Assembly (NCBI RefSeq): GCF_052324685.1
Contig: NC_135223.1
Span: 14,506,154-14,570,153 of the forward strand
Direction of reading: 5' to 3'
Length of the DNA stretch: 64,000 bases
Source of the DNA: Brachyhypopomus gauderio
Lineage: Eukaryota; Chordata; Actinopteri; Gymnotiformes; Hypopomidae
The notes under the pieces are model-generated. The model was not told the origin of the DNA. It ran no database searches and saw only the letters and a list, made by a program, of their open reading frames with translations. Below, one piece after another: positions 1-29,600 of the stretch. Both the position numbers and the translations under genes were made by a program. Every line of letters begins with the position of its first letter. The stretch's first letter is position 1.

Positions 1-1063
1 TGTATTGCCTTGGGTTTAAGATATTTTTTGACATCAGCTCTTCTCTACCTTGGACCTGTTCCCTTCCACATATATAAACATGCCATATCAGTGAAACCAG
101 TTTATTCCAGTAGTGTTCACATGACCTTTTCCCCAAAATAGCGTGGCGAATATTGCACCATATTGCCTTTTTGGAATATCTCATAGTTGGCTCATGACTA
201 CCTGGTTTAGGTTTTAGAATTTTGGATGAGTTATAAAGGTAGTGTCCACTTTAAAGCCATATTCTCATAGGACCATGACAGTTGCTGCATAATTTTAGGG
301 TAAAAATGTCAATTAATTAATTAATTCTAAGATGTCACTTTGGGACAAGATCCCAGGACAAGCTGTGTAATGTGCATTTTTATCAGTCATAGGGTTACCT
401 AACATTGGGATGTCTGGGATGCCCTGTTTATGTCTGGCCTATTACTATGGTTGCAGTTGCCAGGTGTGCTGTATTGCAGCCAGCTTCTATCAGGAGGCAT
501 GTCCTGCTAATGGCCTTTCATGCCTTTCACTTCCACATTGTCACTGTTTATTTTGGCACATTGTTTTCTCTGTTTTAATGATGAAAATAATTAAATGGTA
601 ATTGCAAACCAGTGGGAATCATTACACTAGAACCACTGTTATTTATCACGGTCTCATTGGAGTCAGGGGAACTCTTGTTCCTCAAGTAGGAGATGAAGCA
701 CTCAGAAAGCAACTAATATCCTGTAACGTGTCCATAAAGACAATACTTTTTCTGATATTTGGAAAGCTTTCCTATCCATCCCACCTTATAGCTCTGTAAG
801 AAGCATAGGATACTGTCAGGTGTGATATTCAAAATAAAATAAAAAAAATGAGAACTTTACATAGATGTGTTGCCATTTGGTCTCAGTGGTTCAGTGTGTC
901 ATTCTTGAGTTGGATTATTGTCATGAACATCCCATTTGCTAAAGGAGTGTCAGGCTGTGTATAAATGCATGCATCATGATCCATGATTGAATACAGAAAC
1001 ACATCCCCGGTGTAACCACAGGACATGTTAATGCTGGCTTTGTGGAATCAAAACGCGTCGTTA
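1..1063. other. Left flank, no gene recognised
   Basis: AT-rich sequence with only short chance reading frames. I see no splice-bounded exon resembling a known family. A run of AATAAA-like sites lies near 832-845, but no coding sequence points to it. A hAT-type element begins right after this stretch. Confidence 0.5.
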
Positions 1064-1071
1064 CCTTAAGG

Positions 1072-2185
1072 CAGTGGTTCCCAAAGTGGGGGGCGCGCCC
1101 CCTAGGTGGGGCGCGGAGCTATTGCAGGGGGGGCGCGGAGCTTGGAAGTAAAACGGGATGCACCGATTCCGATATTAATATCTGAAACAATTCTAGATCG
1201 GGTATCGGTGACAATGTGACCGATCCATAAAAACAGATCTATTCAGTCTAATTCTATGCTTGTATTGTTTGCTTTTCGGAGTTAGTTCAACCTTAAATAT
1301 CCACTCTGTCCCGGATAGAAGTGAACCTGGACAGTTAACAGTGAACAGTTAACAGTGAAACGCGAAGCACACAGAGGAGAGGTGAATCACTGACTCGTAC
1401 TCGCGCTGGTGCTATTCCACTTAGTCCGTTTATTTGCTGGTTGACCAAATTAAACCTGGGCTCCAGCACTACTTGACTGTTCATACATGAACTGGTGAGT
1501 TGCCCAAAGCTCATTGAATGCGTTACTTACAGAAATGAAATAATGATAAAATAAAGAGCAGTGGTCTGAGTCAACAATATTCCATACGCGCACTCAACTC
1601 GCTCCCTTAAAGAGACAGTACACATATTTCTGGCCGTTACATGCTTTGTGCTCTGCGTGATGTCTGCGCTTGCAAACTAGCCGCATATGAATTGCTGTTT
1701 CTCTTATTTCATCTCCTTATTTATTTTAAACTATATTTAGAATTCTTGAACCATTTAAAAGGTTTCTTGCAGTTTATTTTTTTCATGTTTGACCAAAGTT
1801 GTGAACCTATTGTTTTTGTAAGTTTCAGGTTCTTTGGTATTATTTATTTTACATTCAATGTTATATTCATAATTGCACTGACTGAACAAATGCAAGTTGT
1901 GTTGTTTTTACATGTTTTTGTGTGTGTTTAAGTGTGCTATACTGGTACAGAGTTTTCAATAAACTTCTAATTCAGTATGTCTGTGTTTAAAAAAAATATG
2001 TTTTAAGTCGATTCAGCACAGTTTTACTCTATCGCCGATACTAAGCCTCAGATATCTGAATCGGTATCGGAAGTGAAAAACGTGAATCGGTACATCCCTA
2101 ATCAATATGGGGGGGGGGGGGGGGGGCGCAAAAATATTCTCATCTACTAAAGGGGGGCACGGCAGAAAAAGTTTGGGAACCACTG
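1072..2185. mobile_element. hAT-type non-autonomous transposon
   Basis: The ends are inverted repeats (CAGTGGTTCCCAAA at 1072-1085 and its complement at 2172-2185). They are flanked by an identical 8-bp duplication, CCTTAAGG, at 1064-1071 and 2186-2193. An 8-bp target duplication with CAG-type termini is characteristic of hAT elements. The outer element itself is short and G-rich (runs of GGGGGGCGCG at both ends) and encodes nothing recognisable. Most of its length is a second, nested repeat at about 1154-2099. A pure G run lies at about 2109-2126. The target duplication is a perfect palindrome, so it fits either orientation. Confidence 0.85.
1154..2099. mobile_element. Nested inverted-repeat element inside the hAT copy
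   Basis: It begins GGGATGCACCGATTC (from 1155) and ends GAATCGGTACATCCC (to 2098), an inverted pair with one mismatch in the first 15 bases. Subterminal ATCGG/CCGAT motifs repeat at both sides. This terminal motif is common in teleost non-autonomous DNA transposons. I could not define a target duplication. The interior has an AT-rich open frame at 1641-1931 that resembles nothing known to me. Confidence 0.6.
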
Positions 2186-2733
2186 CCTTAAGGGTTCACA
2201 GAGAAATGTCATTGTTACTCCTGTTGGGAGCATCTTGCCAGTTGACTTTGAGACAGGTAGGATGAGTTCACTGTAAACGTCTGTCTGGGGAAGGAGCATC
2301 TAATGTGTGTCAACAAAACACTTACATCACACTCCGTGCCTCATGAGGTCATAAACACGCACCGCGGTGGTGTCTGTGGGGCAGAGTCCACAACGGCATG
2401 AACTATATGCTTGACAGCAAAAGGAAATGCTGTACTTTGAGTTTTCAAGCGGTCATGTTATTTACAAACCTATGGTGTGCTAATCTAGCATTTTTTGCCA
2501 CTGTACCATTTCACTGTTATGGCAAGCACCATTTGTTAAAACAGAACAACAGCAAAGTTCTGATCAATAAGTGATATCGTTAAAAGTATTCAAAATGTTA
2601 TATAACAGTGAATCCAAAAATTAACGATGCCTTATAGTTTTACGAAAACCTGTGGTACACGGACGTGGGAAAACACTTGCGCGCCGTGCGCAATGTATGC
2701 GCCATTTGCGCAAAAGCGCCAATGAAGTCCAGT

Positions 2734-3516
2734 TCATGTGACGAGGAAAGCCGTCGTCTCGTACGGAGGCAGACAGTGATACCGCAGTGTGTAGTTCCCC
2801 CCGTCATTATTGTCCCAAAATTCACCGTCGTCGACTTTTAGGTACACGGCGAAATGCACAGACGAGCTCGGTTCTAGGAACGGAGGCGTGTACATTGTGA
2901 AGGAGAACCTCTCGCTGTCAGAAACGTCCTCCGCCGACACCGGGACCGCCTGCGCGTCCACGAAAGACAGCCAGTCGTTGAACGTGTATCTCACCCCCAC
3001 GTCCCTCTTACGGCTGTCCGCGGGTCTCACGCGTACCAGTCCACGCACGTCGAACCGAGTCACAGTGACTTTTTCCAACGCCACATGGAGACGTTTTACG
3101 CGCGCCTCGAAGTCGGCGGAGTCCACGGGCATCGCGAAGGTGGGGACGAGGCGGTCCAGAGGTCGGGTGGGTTTGAAGTTGACGCACAACTCGCCAAAAA
3201 GTTCGCGGTCCGGCTGCGGCGGGAAGCTCTGCAGCCTCGTCAACACCTTGGACGGGATCTCGGGATCTTCGTTGGCGCTGAAGTGCTTCACGCTTGCCAG
3301 GTTTAACCCGAGCGCGTCGGCGAACTTCACTCGTTTTCTGCAGTTCTGGGATATTTCGTTTAGGAGACTCGCTTGCTCGGGGTAAGCGGGTAAAGATTTA
3401 GCCCGTCGCCTGTCTCGCAGATACACATCCTCCGGTTCGAGGTCGGAACCTTTCGGGTCCACGCCGTTCTCCTGAGCGTCTGACGCAGCTTGTTGATTCA
3501 GACCAGATTCAGACAT
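2734..3516 (-). CDS. ppp1r3g: Protein phosphatase 1 glycogen-targeting subunit, PPP1R3G-like
   Basis: Intronless 260-aa protein that should tether the PP1 catalytic subunit to glycogen and so promote dephosphorylation of glycogen-metabolising enzymes in the cytosol. The PP1-docking RVxF motif is present as RVKFADALGLNLASVKHF (about residues 58-75). The C-terminal half (about 145-250) is a CBM21 carbohydrate-binding domain, with the hallmark VRYTFNDWLSF stretch and the EFWDNNDGGNYTLRY block near the end. The LASVKHFS wording, the leucine/arginine-rich LTRLQSFP segment and the single-exon structure fit PPP1R3G better than subtypes A-F. It is shorter than human PPP1R3G (about 358 aa) because the N-terminus is compact. 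The start is the first ATG of the frame (MSESGLNQ). Family assignment is firm; the G subtype is from memory and less certain. Confidence 0.85.
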   Translation of the reverse strand: MSESGLNQQAASDAQENGVDPKGSDLEPEDVYLRDRRRAKSLPAYPEQASLLNEISQNCRKRVKFADALGLNLASVKHFSANEDPEIPSKVLTRLQSFPPQPDRELFGELCVNFKPTRPLDRLVPTFAMPVDSADFEARVKRLHVALEKVTVTRFDVRGLVRVRPADSRKRDVGVRYTFNDWLSFVDAQAVPVSAEDVSDSERFSFTMYTPPFLEPSSSVHFAVYLKVDDGEFWDNNDGGNYTLRYHCLPPYETTAFLVT

Positions 3517-4081
3517 GTTGGCTGGTCCAGGCTGTCGCCTCCAGGATCAGCTAATTGAGCTGACTTCAGGGTTCGTGTAGTGGAGAGTCTCATTGGGTTT
3601 GGTCCGCCCACGTGGAGGGGCCCAGGGCCGCCAGGTGCCCGTCCTTTATCTGCATGGCCACACAGAGGCGTAGCTAAACCACATCATTCAACGATCTCCC
3701 TTGTTGAAATCGATCTAGAATAATGGAATAAATGCAACATCCGGTTACTGAATAAAAACACTGCATTAGATTTCCTCTGTAAACCATCAAATGTATTCCG
3801 CAGGCTTCGCAATCAACGCAGGTGATCAAAGTCAATCACAAGATAAGAGTTTGTGTTTATCCTTAAACGTCTCTTTGGTGGTCTGCGTAAGTATGGATGA
3901 AGTAACACTTTTAAATGTAGATGCACTAACACCGTGTTGTAGGCTTATGCGTAAGGTCGTTTAATAAACAACACTTTTAGCTAGTCAACCAACATGTTTA
4001 AACATGCAACATTATGAATTAAGGCAAATGTCTCAGGTACTAGCTTACCTGCAGTCAAGATGTAAATCAGATTTCAACTCC

Positions 4082-4128
4082 GATCAGGGGACATCACTGT
4101 ACTCCAGAGGTTCAGGTGTCCCCTGATC
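4082..4128. repeat. 12-bp perfect inverted repeat
   Basis: GATCAGGGGACA at 4082-4093 pairs perfectly with TGTCCCCTGATC at 4117-4128 across a 23-base spacer. It lies about 570 bp upstream of the ppp1r3g-like start, on the promoter side of that minus-strand gene. No function is evident. Confidence 0.6.
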
Positions 4129-5754
4129 TTCTCGGGAGGGGCTGCCATAATTAGCTTGTTAGTTGGGGAATCAGTGTATGGAGAATTGGAAACAGGACAG
4201 GCGGATGTGTCCCCAGAAAACATCTACCTAGGACAGTTTAAAGATCGTCAGTTCACAAAAGGCCCCACGTTTCAGCTCTTCTCGGCATTGTTTCACAGCC
4301 GTGTTTGTCCTTATTTGTGCTTTCTTTTGCTATTCTGATACTCGGTTAACGAAAGAATCAGTGGGTTTGGATTATTTTGTGAATAATAGTCCATTTGAAG
4401 GATTTTTTCAGGTAATTTTAACAGCACTTGAAAATGGGGTTTTAAGGTCGACAGAAGCCAAAGGTGAGATGTAGCATAAAAATGTCAATTTGTAACTGGG
4501 TGGAAAGCACATTTATTAGCATAAAAACCTATATTAACTCAGTAAGGCAAAACAAAGGGAAATACTTAAACAGAAACATCATCAGCATCTTAAATTCAAA
4601 AGTCATGAAAACACATTTAGGCCCATTTGTAATTAAATAATTATAACATGTTGATAATTGACTTCCTAACGACCTGCGTATTAATCTCGCTCATTGATTA
4701 AGATATAAACACATCAAATTAAGCATTGGCGGGAATAATCCTGGCCTGCGTCATTTACTCATGGCGTCATTCCTCCGTCATTGTTGCCCTTGATCATCAG
4801 GTAGGCTATATGCCCTTTTGCTTGGCATCTATAAAGCTTTCAGGGTACCGTCACCTGTTGATATAAAATGTTGTTTTTTGCTTATAGCAGATGGGATATC
4901 ATTTGGAAATAAAAGAACCACAGCAGAATTTAAGTAACTGGACGGGGCGATTGTGTTTTCCCCGTGAACGTTGACGTGCTTTTCTATGTACAGTCGTATT
5001 ATTTATTTAACGCTGGTAAATATGAGCTCGGTGACCTGCCAGTATTCCTTACAGCTTGCTCGTGGAATACGTGGTCTGTGTTGCGCAAATTTAACTTCAC
5101 TTCCTCCCTGGATCATTGCCGTGTGAAAAAAGCTTATGTAATGAGAATGATAACCGTAAAACATTGATAGGGTTATATTGTGTGTCTGGCATAAATGTTC
5201 AAACTGCTTGAAAATGAACACACACTTGAAGCTTGAAGTGGGACTTGAAGTGGTGTGTTGATTGCTGACATATTTGGTTTTGCTAATAACAAAGTCACAT
5301 GTATCCAAGCATCTCACATGTTTACCTCTTATTGTTTACCTCTTAGATATATGAGCTAAAACAGTATAAATCCTGAGTTCTCAACTTTGGTACAGGAGGG
5401 CAACAGTTCAGTTAGGTGATTTCATGTTCCGGCGGGGATGTAGTAATCTACTAATGTACCTGAATCAGGTGGTTTTGGGTAGGGCCAGCTACGCCTGGCT
5501 AAAGCCCTCCAGGACTACGGTTAGGCCATTGATGACCACCAGATGGCACTATTATTACAGAGTTGTCATCAAATTTGAATAACTCAAGAGTTAGTAAAAA
5601 TATTACAATTTAGGTCTATTTTGCTATGATGGAGAAAAACATATCAGTAACAGATACATTACCATTTTAAAACATGCTTGTCAATCCCCAAAAATATATA
5701 TCAAAAGGTGTTTTGTTAACTTTGTCAATTGTGATTTCCACCCCAATTAAAATT

Positions 5755-5966
5755 TGTCCTCCGCATTTACCCATCTGTGCAGTGAGAACACACACACTCA
5801 CACACTAGTGACCACTAAGGGGCTGTGATACACACATGCCCAGAGCAGTGGGCAGCCCTAGCCCGAGTTAGGTGCCTTGCTCAAGGGCACTTCAGTCATG
5901 GACTCGGGCCTGGGAATTGAACTCACAAGACCACTTCCCTAACCATCAGACCATGACTGCCCAGAC
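5755..5966. repeat. Interspersed teleost repeat
   Basis: Contains the phrases GGGCAGCCCTAGCCCGAG and GGTGCCTTGCTCAAGGGCAC and ends in ACCATGACTGCCC. I recognise these as parts of a repeat scattered through many teleost genomes. No coding potential and no clear ends. Called from memory of the repeat, not from a second copy in this window. Confidence 0.5.
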
Positions 5967-7060
5967 CAGACATTTGACAACACAGTTGCACATAAATCAG
6001 TTTATTTATTGTACATAATCCATTATATAATGTGATTAATCTGTGCAATTAAAAAGACTGCATTTGCATAGGTCAAGCAAAACCTTTCAGTCTCCAATTA
6101 CAACACCTTCAACAAGGCCTTTCAAACATAGCTACACACCCCAGACAATGAACCGGTACAATCTGTACATTGAGCACTGGTGTGAGCCTAGGGAAGCCAT
6201 AGTGCTGCTTCTGATCGATGTTTTAATATCGCAATGTACTGTATGACACTTTTTTTAAAGAAAACTTTGGATGGAAAAATTCTTGCCTATTAACATGCAC
6301 AAGTCATAGGTCTTTCTCCTATCAGCACATCTGAGCAGGTAACAGTAAATTAACTGACTTGCATTCAATTGAATGTACAAGCACCTTTTATAGTGGTAAA
6401 CCCATGGTTATTTACAACAGACCTGGCAACCCCATGCCCTGCACAGGGGGTTTCCCTGATTTAAATCACCAGGCAATCAACATGCCAATTATGTGCAAGA
6501 CCAGGAAGGACACAAAGATTCAAAATGCATCAGATTCCTGGGACTGGGGGAAAAAAAAAACCACACACTTCACAGTAGAGACATGTGATACAGTCTCACA
6601 TCAAAAACACTGTAGTTTCTACAATGGTATTTGACTGGTAATTCCTGCAAGAATGCAAGTGTGTGTGTGTGTGTATACGCATGTACATGATTATTGACCA
6701 ATGGTGTTTTTTCTAAATTAATGACAAACTGATATAACTAATAAAATTAATGAAACATCTTTTTATACGTTTTTATAATGTTTAGTGTACATCCAAAAAT
6801 ATACGTCTCAGATGAATATATCAACATTTTTGTGAGTATTAAAATATCAATATTCAGATTCTGTGGGTTATATGGGAGAACATCAAAACATCACAAGAAA
6901 TTACAAAACAAAAACTCAAAAACCTTCATTAATCATAATATCTTTAACCAGTGAAAACAAACCCTGAAATGTATTAGAAGCATCATAGTTCAGCATGGTC
7001 AGATAAATCTGGGGTGCAGGGGTCAGAACAAGAGCCAAGTGTCCAGAGTCAGAATGTCAG

Positions 7061-9166
<2,106 letters not shown>

Positions 9167-10329
9167 TGTTTGGTTTTGTTTGCAACTGAAAGTTTTCACA
9201 ACTCCCTAAAATCAGCTCCGTGTTACAATTGTAGTTCCTGACATGGCTACGGACCGCCTATATCCATCTTCGCGTGATCTTATTGGCTACTAGAGTATTC
9301 ACGGTCTTCCTTTTTGCGTTTTGATTGGATGAGGTCAAATCACTCACCCACAGGATACGGCTCCAAAATGACGGGACTAAAGTTCATGAACGTTTATCTG
9401 AACCAGAGACTGTCGGTCTCTGATCTGAACATTGCGATTGAAATAGTCTACAACCATGGCTACACATTTCACAACAAACATTTTATACATTTGCATAAAA
9501 TCTTAAGTTAAGTCAGACATAACATGGCAAGTTATTCTTATTCTCGTGAAGTAAAATAAGAGTATTATTCATGTTGTTGCCCCTATTGCCGAGTTAATAA
9601 TTTACCCGTGATATGCATAATTCTGCTGGGCCTTTAAATGACATCATAAGACACTTATAGTTTTTTAAATGATGAATATATTTATCAGAATTTGGCCTGT
9701 AAATTTGTTAAGTTATATTTTTCATTCATTTTGCACATTTTCAGAAATGCATAATTTGTTGCCTAATAAGTGTAAATTGCCAAGCAGAGCAGACCACCTG
9801 GGGTACTCAGGGACAAGTGCTTTGCCAATACCATAATGACAGATTGTTTGAATTTAGCATCCTTGCTCTAACAACCTTCTTGTCACAGTTCATTAACCAA
9901 CCTAGCTACCTCGGGCTCTGCTGCCCAGTACTTTATGGAGGCCCATTTGTGCTGTTCAATAATCAATTTATTCAATAATAAATTAATAATCAATTAAGAA
10001 ATGCACAAGTTCATGGAAATATAAAGCAGATGATCCCACTATTTGACAATTATTATTATTATTATTATTATTACAATTATTATATTATTATTGGTTGCAT
10101 TGTTTCTAAAAAATGTTATAAACATCCCTACCCCTCCCATTACAGAACCATGTTTAAAATGTGTAAAAAATATTGTAGGAAAAGTAGGCTTATGTAAATT
10201 TACTAAGGCCTGCCTTTAATTCAGAAAGGGGAAAAAGGAAGGGGGAGAGGAGAATGTTAAATTGCTTATTTATTAATATGCTGATTAAAGCGATTTGAAT
10301 ATTTCATAAGTGACTACTGATATGCTTAC

Positions 10330-10985
10330 TACGTCAAAGATTCTGTTGTAATTTCTCCGTGCGCGCGTGTGTGCGCGTGCGTGTGACGTGACTGAATTAA
10401 AATTTGATCTCAAAGTGCCGCACGCGATCCGTAAATGATTCGCCCTCATCGCTGAAGTTACTAGATAACCGTGACTGAGTGATGGTGGTTAGCGATAGCA
10501 GCTCCTGAATTAGCAGTTGATTGTATATATATATATATTGTCTATAAGAATAACCCTTAGATAGTTTTAATATTTCAGCCAATTTGTAGTTGTTTGTGAC
10601 TTACGTTATAACAAGCAAGTACGTTATTTTCATTGTAATTTATTAAACTGTTAGCTTAGCCAACAAGCTAGTTAGCGTTAGTTTGAACATTACCACACAC
10701 CAGCTACAGCTAGCTAGCTAGTTAGCAGCTTGTGATCTAGAGCCAAAGCCTCGCCACCCAACGCACAAACCTAGATACCTAGATATAGCTAAAAAGGTTG
10801 TAGCACAGGTGCCCATTCTGTCCTTGGTGTAATCAAAAGTTTATGCAAAACGATTTGAAAACATAGTCCTAGACAATATTTTTGAATACCTCAGAGCAAA
10901 AAAAGTAATTTTATCTTTAAACATGAGGAGAAGTTTGAAGTTTCTTTTAATAGTATTTGTAACAAGTTGGTAAAATCCAGTGTCT
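10330..10985 (+). promoter_or_regulatory. Candidate 5' region of c18orf63
   Basis: The stretch between cyb5a and c18orf63 has a GC-rich patch (about 10358-10395, CGTGCGCGCGTGTGTGCGCG) with a TGACGTGA cAMP-response-like site beside it. An AG preceded by pyrimidines (CTTCTGGCTGCAG, ending 11002) sits just before the likely start codon, so a non-coding first exon upstream is probable. I cannot place the transcription start. An (AT)n tract lies at about 10524-10540. Confidence 0.35.
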
Positions 10986-11003
10986 ATGACTTCTGGCTGC
11001 AGT

Positions 11004-25597
<14,594 letters not shown>

Positions 25598-26675
25598 GGC
25601 AGTGCAGCTGCCATTCAGACAGGATTCTTCAATCAGGTAATCCACACCAGAGTGGAAACCCTGCCTACAGAGATTTTAGTCATAGCACTAATTCAGAGGA
25701 GACCTGTGCACTGTTCATATGATCTACTTATGCTCTAGCACATTTTCGTCTACTAGGACCAATTTAGTATGATCTCTCATTTTGTTTTATGTAGATGTGA
25801 CATCAGATATCTAACATAGAAATGTATAAAATTACATCTGAGAATGCTTTAGTGTTTTATACTGGTTTAAACTTGTTTGTATTAGTTGTTCAAAGCACGT
25901 TCTAAGAGTTTTGTGTCAAGCAATGTCTGGCTTCTTGTAAAGTTAAAAACAATTATATAAATTCGTTTGTTAGACTTGGCTATGTGTGTATTTTTGGCAT
26001 GAATGTGAAATGTGTTTTGTTACGATGTTGTTTTATCATTTTCAAATCTATTTATTTAAACTAAACTGTATGAAAATGTTTTGACTAGAATATCTTTCAG
26101 TACTCTTAAAACTAGATGTACAGAGAAGATTTCAGATGGTCGTGGGTAGTGTGTGCAGGTCGCTGGCAGCATGTGATGCAAGAGCGAGGGAAAGCTCTGA
26201 TGATGACCAACGCTGCTCTTAATGAGAGAGGACAGTGGGCAGGGGAGCCTGGGGATGTTGACTGAAATGCAAATTGACCCAGGCAATGTGGCAAATGAAG
26301 GGGTCGAGTCTCTTTCAGTCCTTCAAAAGCTCAGTGCTGTCTGGCCCTTTTAACACGCCTTATTTACAAAAGAGTTACGACCTGTACAATGCATTCGGTT
26401 TGTGCAAATTTGAAGGTTTTTAATTATGTTGTTTTTTTCCAAACTGTTTTGAAAGTGCTTTGCATATTATACAACAAAAGATTTTAATTTGAAACAGACC
26501 TACTCGTGCTCTTGTGTTCAAGGACAACTGTTTGTGATTATCCTATATGGATAAGCTTTACTGATGTGTCGCTGGCGACAGAAGAGAAATATTTTTTGCA
26601 ATTAAGTGAACCATTTTGCTGTTAGCCTTTAAGCACATGGGAAAACTATCCTGTGGTGTGAGAAATATTTTTTAA

Positions 26676-26681
26676 AATAAA
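26676..26681 (+). terminator. Candidate poly(A) signal of c18orf63
   Basis: AATAAA within TTTTTTAAAATAAAGTGG, about 1.1 kb after the stop codon. Plausible but not the only option in this AT-rich 3' region. Confidence 0.35.
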
Positions 26682-26699
26682 GTGGCTGTGTCTAAGCAC

Positions 26700-29600
26700 A
26701 TTTATGCATTAAGGTCTTAAGACGTAACCCTAGATGTTCTGTTCCTGCCAAAGCCTTTTGCAATGTCCTGGTGAATTTTCAGTAATTTGTTACAGGGTCC
26801 TTGATGTAAGTGCACTAAAAATGTCTGTTCAGATTTCTTATCATTTTGTCAAGAATTTGTCACAGTTTTATCAGGAAAAAGGGCTCTCGTTCAAGTGCCT
26901 GGAGGACGAAGTGTCAACTCAGCTTGAGCCGCCTGCTCTTCCGGGCTGCTGGTTCTTCAAAACACCCTGCGTTTAAAAGGCAGTCGCCACAGGGCATACA
27001 TACGCATTCCACCATCTGAAACATGCTGAGTCATGCTCACACCTTACAGTTCAGGCCCGTAGGTTGTAGTCACAGCCGCTGTTTACTTGCCCTTTAACCT
27101 GGCAGACATTGGTCGAAGGTGTCCCACCAATTTGGGGATAATGGGTGTTGCGAATGTAATGGCTCAATTAAAGTTTATGATGGTTTTCAAGTATAATGAG
27201 ATGTAGTCCAGGAGGAAAGTGCATACAGTCCATCATTGTCCAGAGAAAACCTAGTGCCAGCAAAAGAGCAGCTTGCATACTGAGTGGATTTTATAAACAT
27301 AACATGTTTAAGGGACCAAGTAGGGATTGTTGATGTTTCTAGTTGGTGTTGGTATTTCTTGTTTTAAAGAGTAAAAAAAAAGTAATAAAAGTCAAAAGTT
27401 GATTGTCCTTTTTATGTAGGGCAGAGTTTATTTTAGTCTCTTTAATGCCCTCTTCACTATAGTGTTCTAAAGGTAACTGAAATTGTTAGCAGCAATTTAA
27501 CTGTATACTGGACATGCTTAGCTTACATAAAACTATGGTCTGTCCTGTTATCATACGTTTAAATTGAAACACCCATAAAATGCTGTGGTATTTATATAAT
27601 TATTGTGCCTTTTTTCACAGAAAAAAAAAAACAAAAAACAGAACAATTCCAAACTGCCCTTTTGAAGAATCAAAACAGATATGCATAATAATACACTTCA
27701 CTCACCTGTCATCACTACTGATCAAAAACAGATTAAGGTCTCAAGTCTCAATTTTCGCTTGCCGATCCATTTCCTTTAAAAAAAAAAAAAAAAAAAACAA
27801 CCCAACCTACACAACATGTAAGTATAGCAGGCTTTTGTGCCACCGGCAACATAAATGACTTCAGAAGGCTGTGTGTTAATGTGTGTAATATCAAAGAGAG
27901 GAGCCTTAACGTGGAGCAGCTGGAGGTTGACTGGACTCGTCCTTCTCAGAGAGGTCCGATTAACCGTTTATGTCCTCGGCTCCCCATGTCAGTTCTCCAC
28001 TGTGGTCAAGGTGTTTAGTGCAAATTAGTCCTGACTAGTCCCAGCTGTCTTTGCCATCTTCTCACTGACATATGTGAATGACGCAGAGTGCAGATTGCTC
28101 AAAAGAAAACAGCATAAGCTGCTTCCCTTGGTCATTTAAAAATTCTCCACTCCCTCAAAGGGAATTAATGGTGTTTTTTTATTTTTACTTAAGATGTAAT
28201 TGTTTAAAGATTTTTGTGTATCAACTTTTTCCATATACTGTAGTCTTAATTGTGCACTAATAAATCTGTACTTCATGCTGTTATCAAACATACTTTTAAA
28301 TATACTTTTATACTAAGGACAAAAGCAGTAAGTTATGTTGGCTTGCCATGTCATATTTCCATATGCTGTATATCTGTAGGCCTTTATTCAGTCTTTAGTA
28401 CATAGTACAGCTCCTCAAGCTCCAACTCTGCTAAGGAAAGAAAGCAGAATTGTGAAGTGCATAATATGACTGTCTGAATTGGTTGGGGTGGAGAAAGTCA
28501 TGCTGGCAGTGGGACAATGGTAAGGTTGTGTTCAGAGAGCACTGGAGCGGAAAGAGTAGGTGGATATGGGGTGACTGCATAAAGGAGTCAAGTGTATTGA
28601 AGAGGGTCTCTGTGGCATTCATTCAGGCAGTGTCACGGCCTAGTCTTTGGCACCATCTGCACTGCTTTAAACAAATCTCCAGGAAGCAGTTAGCAAATGG
28701 AGACAAAGCTTCAGATAGAGACAGTGACTGTTGTTTTAGCTGGGTCATCATCTTCTGTGGTGGATGTTTTGTGTTGGATGTTACATTACACCATTTTTTT
28801 CATTTGGGACAAAACGTCTCTGCCACATCTGCAGAATAAAAGTAATTTATGATTAATGCTGTGATGTGATATATAATGTCCTATGTTCACATCCATGGAG
28901 TTCCTAACGGAATTGTTTAGTTAATCTACCAAAGGTGTTACACAAAGCAAAGCTGCAGCAGAAGAAAAGCATTACTTTCTACAACACACAGAATATGTGA
29001 AATGCATTCATGACATTGCGGTAGAGCTAGCGTTGTTAGCCAATAAGCACACATTTTCCTGTATTGTGAAATATAAAAAATGCCCCCCACCCCTTCGTAA
29101 CGCCAACTTTCTTGTATAAGTTGTGCATTTATGGTGGTCAGTGGCCAGCATAAAAATGGTCCATTGTGCTTCTCTACTCTGAACTCTGGCACAAATGTAA
29201 GAATGGCCTCTGTTGAGCTAGAGTGCCTCAAGAAAAAGAAATGTTATCTGGAGCATTTCATATCCATTACTTTCATAGAGCAACATTGATAAATACCATT
29301 GGTTATTTTTTGACATTCTATTGGAACAGTCTCAGTACATCTGCTTGTTATTATGAATATGCTAGGATTGTTTTACATGTTACATGATCAGCAGGAAACC
29401 TGCTGAGATACTGATGTTATTTAGAAAATATCTTCCCTTTTATTTCCATTGGTACGTTAAATGATCCTGTATATGTCTTGGACTGTTGTTTTTGGTGTCA
29501 GTCAGATGATGTGGCTGGAGGGAGAGGTGCTGAAGCCAAGTCACTGTTGCTGTAATCTAGCTCCCTGTGAAACATTACCAGCCTTCTCATGTCATTCCAC

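Noticed and set aside
2810-3385. 191-aa open frame on plus
   Set aside because: Antisense shadow of the ppp1r3g-like gene; no domain features.
10986-11003. Upstream in-frame ATG of c18orf63
   Set aside because: It lies within the pyrimidine-rich stretch before a probable acceptor AG at 11001-11002, so 11004 was preferred; not excluded.
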